A stretch of 9,321 nt of DNA from Betaproteobacteria bacterium (GTDB taxonomy: Bacteria > Pseudomonadota > Gammaproteobacteria > Burkholderiales > Rhodocyclaceae), in the NCBI GenBank assembly GCA_016880375.1, contig JAEHDO010000206.1, positions 1 to 9,321 of the forward strand, read 5' to 3'. This document shows, in pieces, positions 6,986 to 9,321 of the stretch (its first letter is position 1; every line of letters begins with the position of its first letter). The translations under genes were made by a program, and so were the position numbers. The notes under the pieces are model-generated. The model worked only from the letters and a program-made list of their open reading frames with translations, did no database searches and was not told where the DNA came from.

Positions 6986-7085
6986 ACGGCCGCCGCCCGC
7001 CCGAAACCCGGCATCGCGCGACATTGGTGCGCTTGTGCCCGTTAGTGTCGATTGTCGGCGATGAATTTGTGTCGAGGAAACTGAG

Positions 7086-9321
7086 ATGGTCCTCCCCGAA
7101 AAGCAGGGTCTCTACGACCCGTCCAACGAACACGACGCCTGTGGTGTCGGCTTCGTCGTCAACATCAAGAATCGCAAAAGCCACTCGATCGTCGAGCAGG
7201 GCCTGCAGATCCTGAAAAACCTCGAGCACCGCGGCGCCACCGGCTACGATCCGTTGCTCGGCGATGGCGCCGGCATCCTGATCCAGACGCCGGATGTTTT
7301 CTTCCGCGAGGAGATGGCGAAGCAAGGCATCACTCTTCCCGCTCTCGGCAAATACGGCGTCGGCGTGGTGTTCCTGCCGCAAAGCCAGGCCAGCCGCCGC
7401 GCCTGCGAACAGGAAATCGAGCGCTCCATCCGCGAGGAAGGCCAGACGGTGCTCGGCTGGCGCGACGTGCCGCGCGACAACCGCGGCCTGGCCCAGGCCG
7501 CCAAGGACATCGAGCCGGTGGTGCGCCAGGTCTTCATCGGCGCCGGCAAGGGCGTCAAGGACACCGACGCCCTGGAGCGCAAGCTCTACATCATCCGCAA
7601 GGCCTCAGGCCACCACATCCAAGCGCTCAAGCTCCCGGAAGGCAAGATGTTCTATGTGCCCTCCCTGTCGGCGCGCACCGTGCTATACAAGGGCATGCTG
7701 CTGGCCTACCAGGTCGGCGAGTACTATCTCGACCTGCAGGACCCGCGCATGGAAACCGCGCTGGCCCTAGTGCACCAGCGCTTCTCCACCAACACTTTCC
7801 CGACCTGGGACCTCGCGCACCCGTTCCGCATGATCGCCCACAACGGCGAGATCAATGCGCTGCGAGGCAACGTCAACTGGATCCGCGCCCGCCAGAAGGC
7901 GATCTCCTCGCCCGTGCTGGGCAAGGATCTCGACAAGGTCTGGCCGCTGATCTACGACGGCCAGTCGGATTCGGCCTCCTTCGACAACGCGCTGGAACTG
8001 CTGGTGATGGGCGGCTACAGCCTGGCCCACGCCATGATGCTGCTGATTCCCGAAGCCTGGGCCGGCAATCCGCTCATGGACGAGGAGCGGCGCGCCTTCT
8101 ACGAATACCACGCCGCCATGATGGAGCCGTGGGACGGCCCCGCCGCCGTGGCGTTCACCGACGGCCGCCAGATCGGTGCAACGCTGGACCGCAACGGCCT
8201 GCGTCCGGCGCGCTACCTCGTCACCGACGACGACCTGGTGGTGATGTCCTCGGAAATCGGCGTGCTGCCCATCGCGGAGGAGCGCATCGTCAAGAAATGG
8301 CGTCTGCAGCCCGGCAAGATGTTCCTCATCGACCTGGAGCAGGGCCGCATCATCGACGACGTCGAGCTCAAGCACAGCCTGTCCTCGGCCAAGCCTTACC
8401 GGGCATGGATCGAGAAGTCGCGCTACTTCCTCGACGATCTGCCGGCCGCCGGCGCAAAACCCGCCATGCCGGCGTCGCTGCTCGACACCCAGCAGGCCTT
8501 CGGTTATTCGCAGGAAGACATCAAGTTCATCCTGCAGCCGATGGCCACCGCCGCCGAGGAGGCCACCGGCTCGATGGGCAACGATTCCGCCCTGCCGGTG
8601 CTGTCCGACCGGAACAAGCCACTCTACGGCTACTTCAAGCAGCTGTTCGCGCAGGTGACGAACCCGCCCATCGACCCGATCCGCGAGGAGATCGTCATGT
8701 CGCTGACGTCCTTCATCGGCCCGAAGCCCAACCTCCTCGGCATCGACGAAACCGACCCGATGCTGCGCCTCGAAGCGCATCATCCGGTGCTGTCCGGCAA
8801 AAATCTCGCCAAGCTCGTCAATATCGACAAGCTGACCGGCGGACACTTCCGCGCCCTGGTGCTGGACATGACCTATCCTGCCCGGCAGGGCGCGGCGGGT
8901 CTGGAGAAGGCGCTGACCAAGCTGCGTAGCGACGCGGAGAAGGCGGTCGGCAAGTACAACGTGCTGATCCTGTCCGACCGCGCCGTGTCGCGCGACCGCG
9001 TGGCGATTCCGGCGCTGCTGGCCTGTTCCGGGGTTCACCATCATCTCGTTCGCAATGGCCTGCGCACCAGTGCCGGTCTGGTGGTGGACACCGGTTCGGC
9101 GCGCGAGGTGCACCATTTCGCACTGCTCGCCGGTTACGGCGCGGAGGCGGTCTGCCCCTGGCTCGCCTTCGAGACCCTGACCGACATGGCGCCAGCCCTG
9201 AAGGTCGAGGCGAAAGAGGCCAGGAAGCGCTTCATCAAGGCCATCAACAAGGGCCTGCTGAAGGTCATGTCGAAGATGGGCATCTCGACCTACCAGTCCT
9301 ATTGCGGCGCGCAGATCTTCG
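7086..9321 (+). CDS. gltB: Glutamate synthase large (alpha) subunit, 5' part (cut by window end)
   Basis: The open frame runs 745 codons to the window edge; complete GltB is about 1500 residues. With GltD it transfers the amide of glutamine to 2-oxoglutarate, making two glutamates at the expense of NADPH, in ammonia assimilation. A short propeptide ends before Cys19 (in HDACGVGF), the expected N-terminal nucleophile of the class II glutaminase domain (about 19-430). Other glutaminase motifs are EHRGATG, HQRFSTNTFPTW (230-241) and HNGEIN (252-257). The central domain follows from about 475 and ends near STYQSYCGAQIF at the edge. The FMN/2-oxoglutarate and 3Fe-4S parts are not included. ATG 7086 has GAGG 8 bases upstream (7074-7077). 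Third codon positions are almost all G or C, more so than in the pil genes, which may reflect high expression. gltD is expected downstream but is not seen. Confidence 0.97.
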   Translation, partial: MVLPEKQGLYDPSNEHDACGVGFVVNIKNRKSHSIVEQGLQILKNLEHRGATGYDPLLGDGAGILIQTPDVFFREEMAKQGITLPALGKYGVGVVFLPQSQASRRACEQEIERSIREEGQTVLGWRDVPRDNRGLAQAAKDIEPVVRQVFIGAGKGVKDTDALERKLYIIRKASGHHIQALKLPEGKMFYVPSLSARTVLYKGMLLAYQVGEYYLDLQDPRMETALALVHQRFSTNTFPTWDLAHPFRMIAHNGEINALRGNVNWIRARQKAISSPVLGKDLDKVWPLIYDGQSDSASFDNALELLVMGGYSLAHAMMLLIPEAWAGNPLMDEERRAFYEYHAAMMEPWDGPAAVAFTDGRQIGATLDRNGLRPARYLVTDDDLVVMSSEIGVLPIAEERIVKKWRLQPGKMFLIDLEQGRIIDDVELKHSLSSAKPYRAWIEKSRYFLDDLPAAGAKPAMPASLLDTQQAFGYSQEDIKFILQPMATAAEEATGSMGNDSALPVLSDRNKPLYGYFKQLFAQVTNPPIDPIREEIVMSLTSFIGPKPNLLGIDETDPMLRLEAHHPVLSGKNLAKLVNIDKLTGGHFRALVLDMTYPARQGAAGLEKALTKLRSDAEKAVGKYNVLILSDRAVSRDRVAIPALLACSGVHHHLVRNGLRTSAGLVVDTGSAREVHHFALLAGYGAEAVCPWLAFETLTDMAPALKVEAKEARKRFIKAINKGLLKVMSKMGISTYQSYCGAQIF

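Larger units (their letters stand above)
6763..7085 (+). other. Intergenic region between dgt and gltB
   Basis: These 323 bases hold no credible gene. In order they contain the rest of the repeat cluster (to 6840) and a stretch with AAAGCCC repeated at 6845-6851 and 6862-6868. A promoter-like pair follows (6896-6924), then two overlapping hairpins (6942-6985). A further hairpin has arms at 7016-7022 and 7027-7032: GCGC, a bulged G, then AC, pairing with GTGCGC. The region ends at the gltB ribosome site GAGG (7074-7077). I found no clear intrinsic terminator directly after dgt. Confidence 0.8.

Noticed and set aside
6614..7024. A 136-codon open frame on the minus strand over the dgt-gltB gap
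   Set aside because: It overlaps the 3' end of dgt, and its only striking feature (PQGYFPWG, PQGCFLRG) comes from the DNA repeats. No ribosome site or domain supports it.
7023..7040. A sigma54-like GG...GC pair before gltB, tempting because nitrogen genes often use sigma54
   Set aside because: The GG and GC are separated by 9 bases instead of the required 10, and the flanking consensus is poor.
8129..8929. A 266-codon plus-strand frame inside gltB
   Set aside because: It is an out-of-frame reading of gltB. The true gltB frame is continuous from 7086 to 9321 with conserved motifs throughout.
7767..9116. A 449-codon open frame on the minus strand opposite gltB
   Set aside because: It mirrors the strong GC third-position bias of gltB. 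Its peptide is low-complexity (His, Gln, Gly, Arg rich) and has no recognisable motif.

Overview
The window is about 9.3 kb of chromosomal core DNA, with every gene on the plus strand. The gene order is pilM(end)-pilN-pilO-pilP-pilQ, then aroK-aroB-dgt, then gltB (5' half). This order, the high GC content and the protein sequences suggest a betaproteobacterium, possibly of the Rhodocyclales/Azoarcus type. That placement is inferred from recalled gene order and sequence style, not from a search. I see no mobile element, CRISPR array, RNA gene of a recognised family, phage gene or defence gene.

Region 1 (1-3965) is the type IV pilus alignment and secretin operon. It holds the last 13 codons of pilM and complete pilN, pilO, pilP and pilQ. 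All four junctions are 4-base stop/start overlaps (GTGA, then ATGA three times), so translation is probably coupled. The products form a continuous envelope-spanning path: cytoplasmic PilM binds the PilN tail, PilN and PilO pair in the inner membrane and periplasm, lipoprotein PilP links them to the secretin, and PilQ forms the outer-membrane pore. An intrinsic terminator at 3988-4015 closes the operon.

Region 2 (4013-6762) carries aroK (shikimate kinase), aroB (3-dehydroquinate synthase) and dgt (HD-domain dNTP triphosphohydrolase), joined by 13-base and 8-base overlaps. A sigma70-like promoter (TTTACG, 17 bp, TAAAAT) overlaps the T-tract of the pilQ terminator. It would place the transcript start almost exactly on the GTG start of aroK. 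AroB and AroK catalyse steps 2 and 5 of chorismate synthesis.

Region 3 (6763-7085, 323 bp without a gene) is the most unusual part. It starts with a small cluster of degenerate 26-27 bp repeats that runs over the dgt stop codon. Next comes a good sigma70-like promoter (TTGAAG, 17 bp, TATATT), and then a gltB leader of about 150 nt. The leader contains a hairpin that overlaps a terminator-like hairpin followed by T5, so the two folds exclude each other. This could be an attenuator or a very short terminated RNA.

Region 4 (7086-9321) is the first 745 codons of gltB, the large subunit of glutamate synthase, cut by the window edge. It covers the propeptide, the glutaminase domain and the central domain.

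Most of the window is ordinary, well-known housekeeping DNA. I do not see a new multi-gene system. The gltB leader and the repeat cluster are the features that deserve checking.
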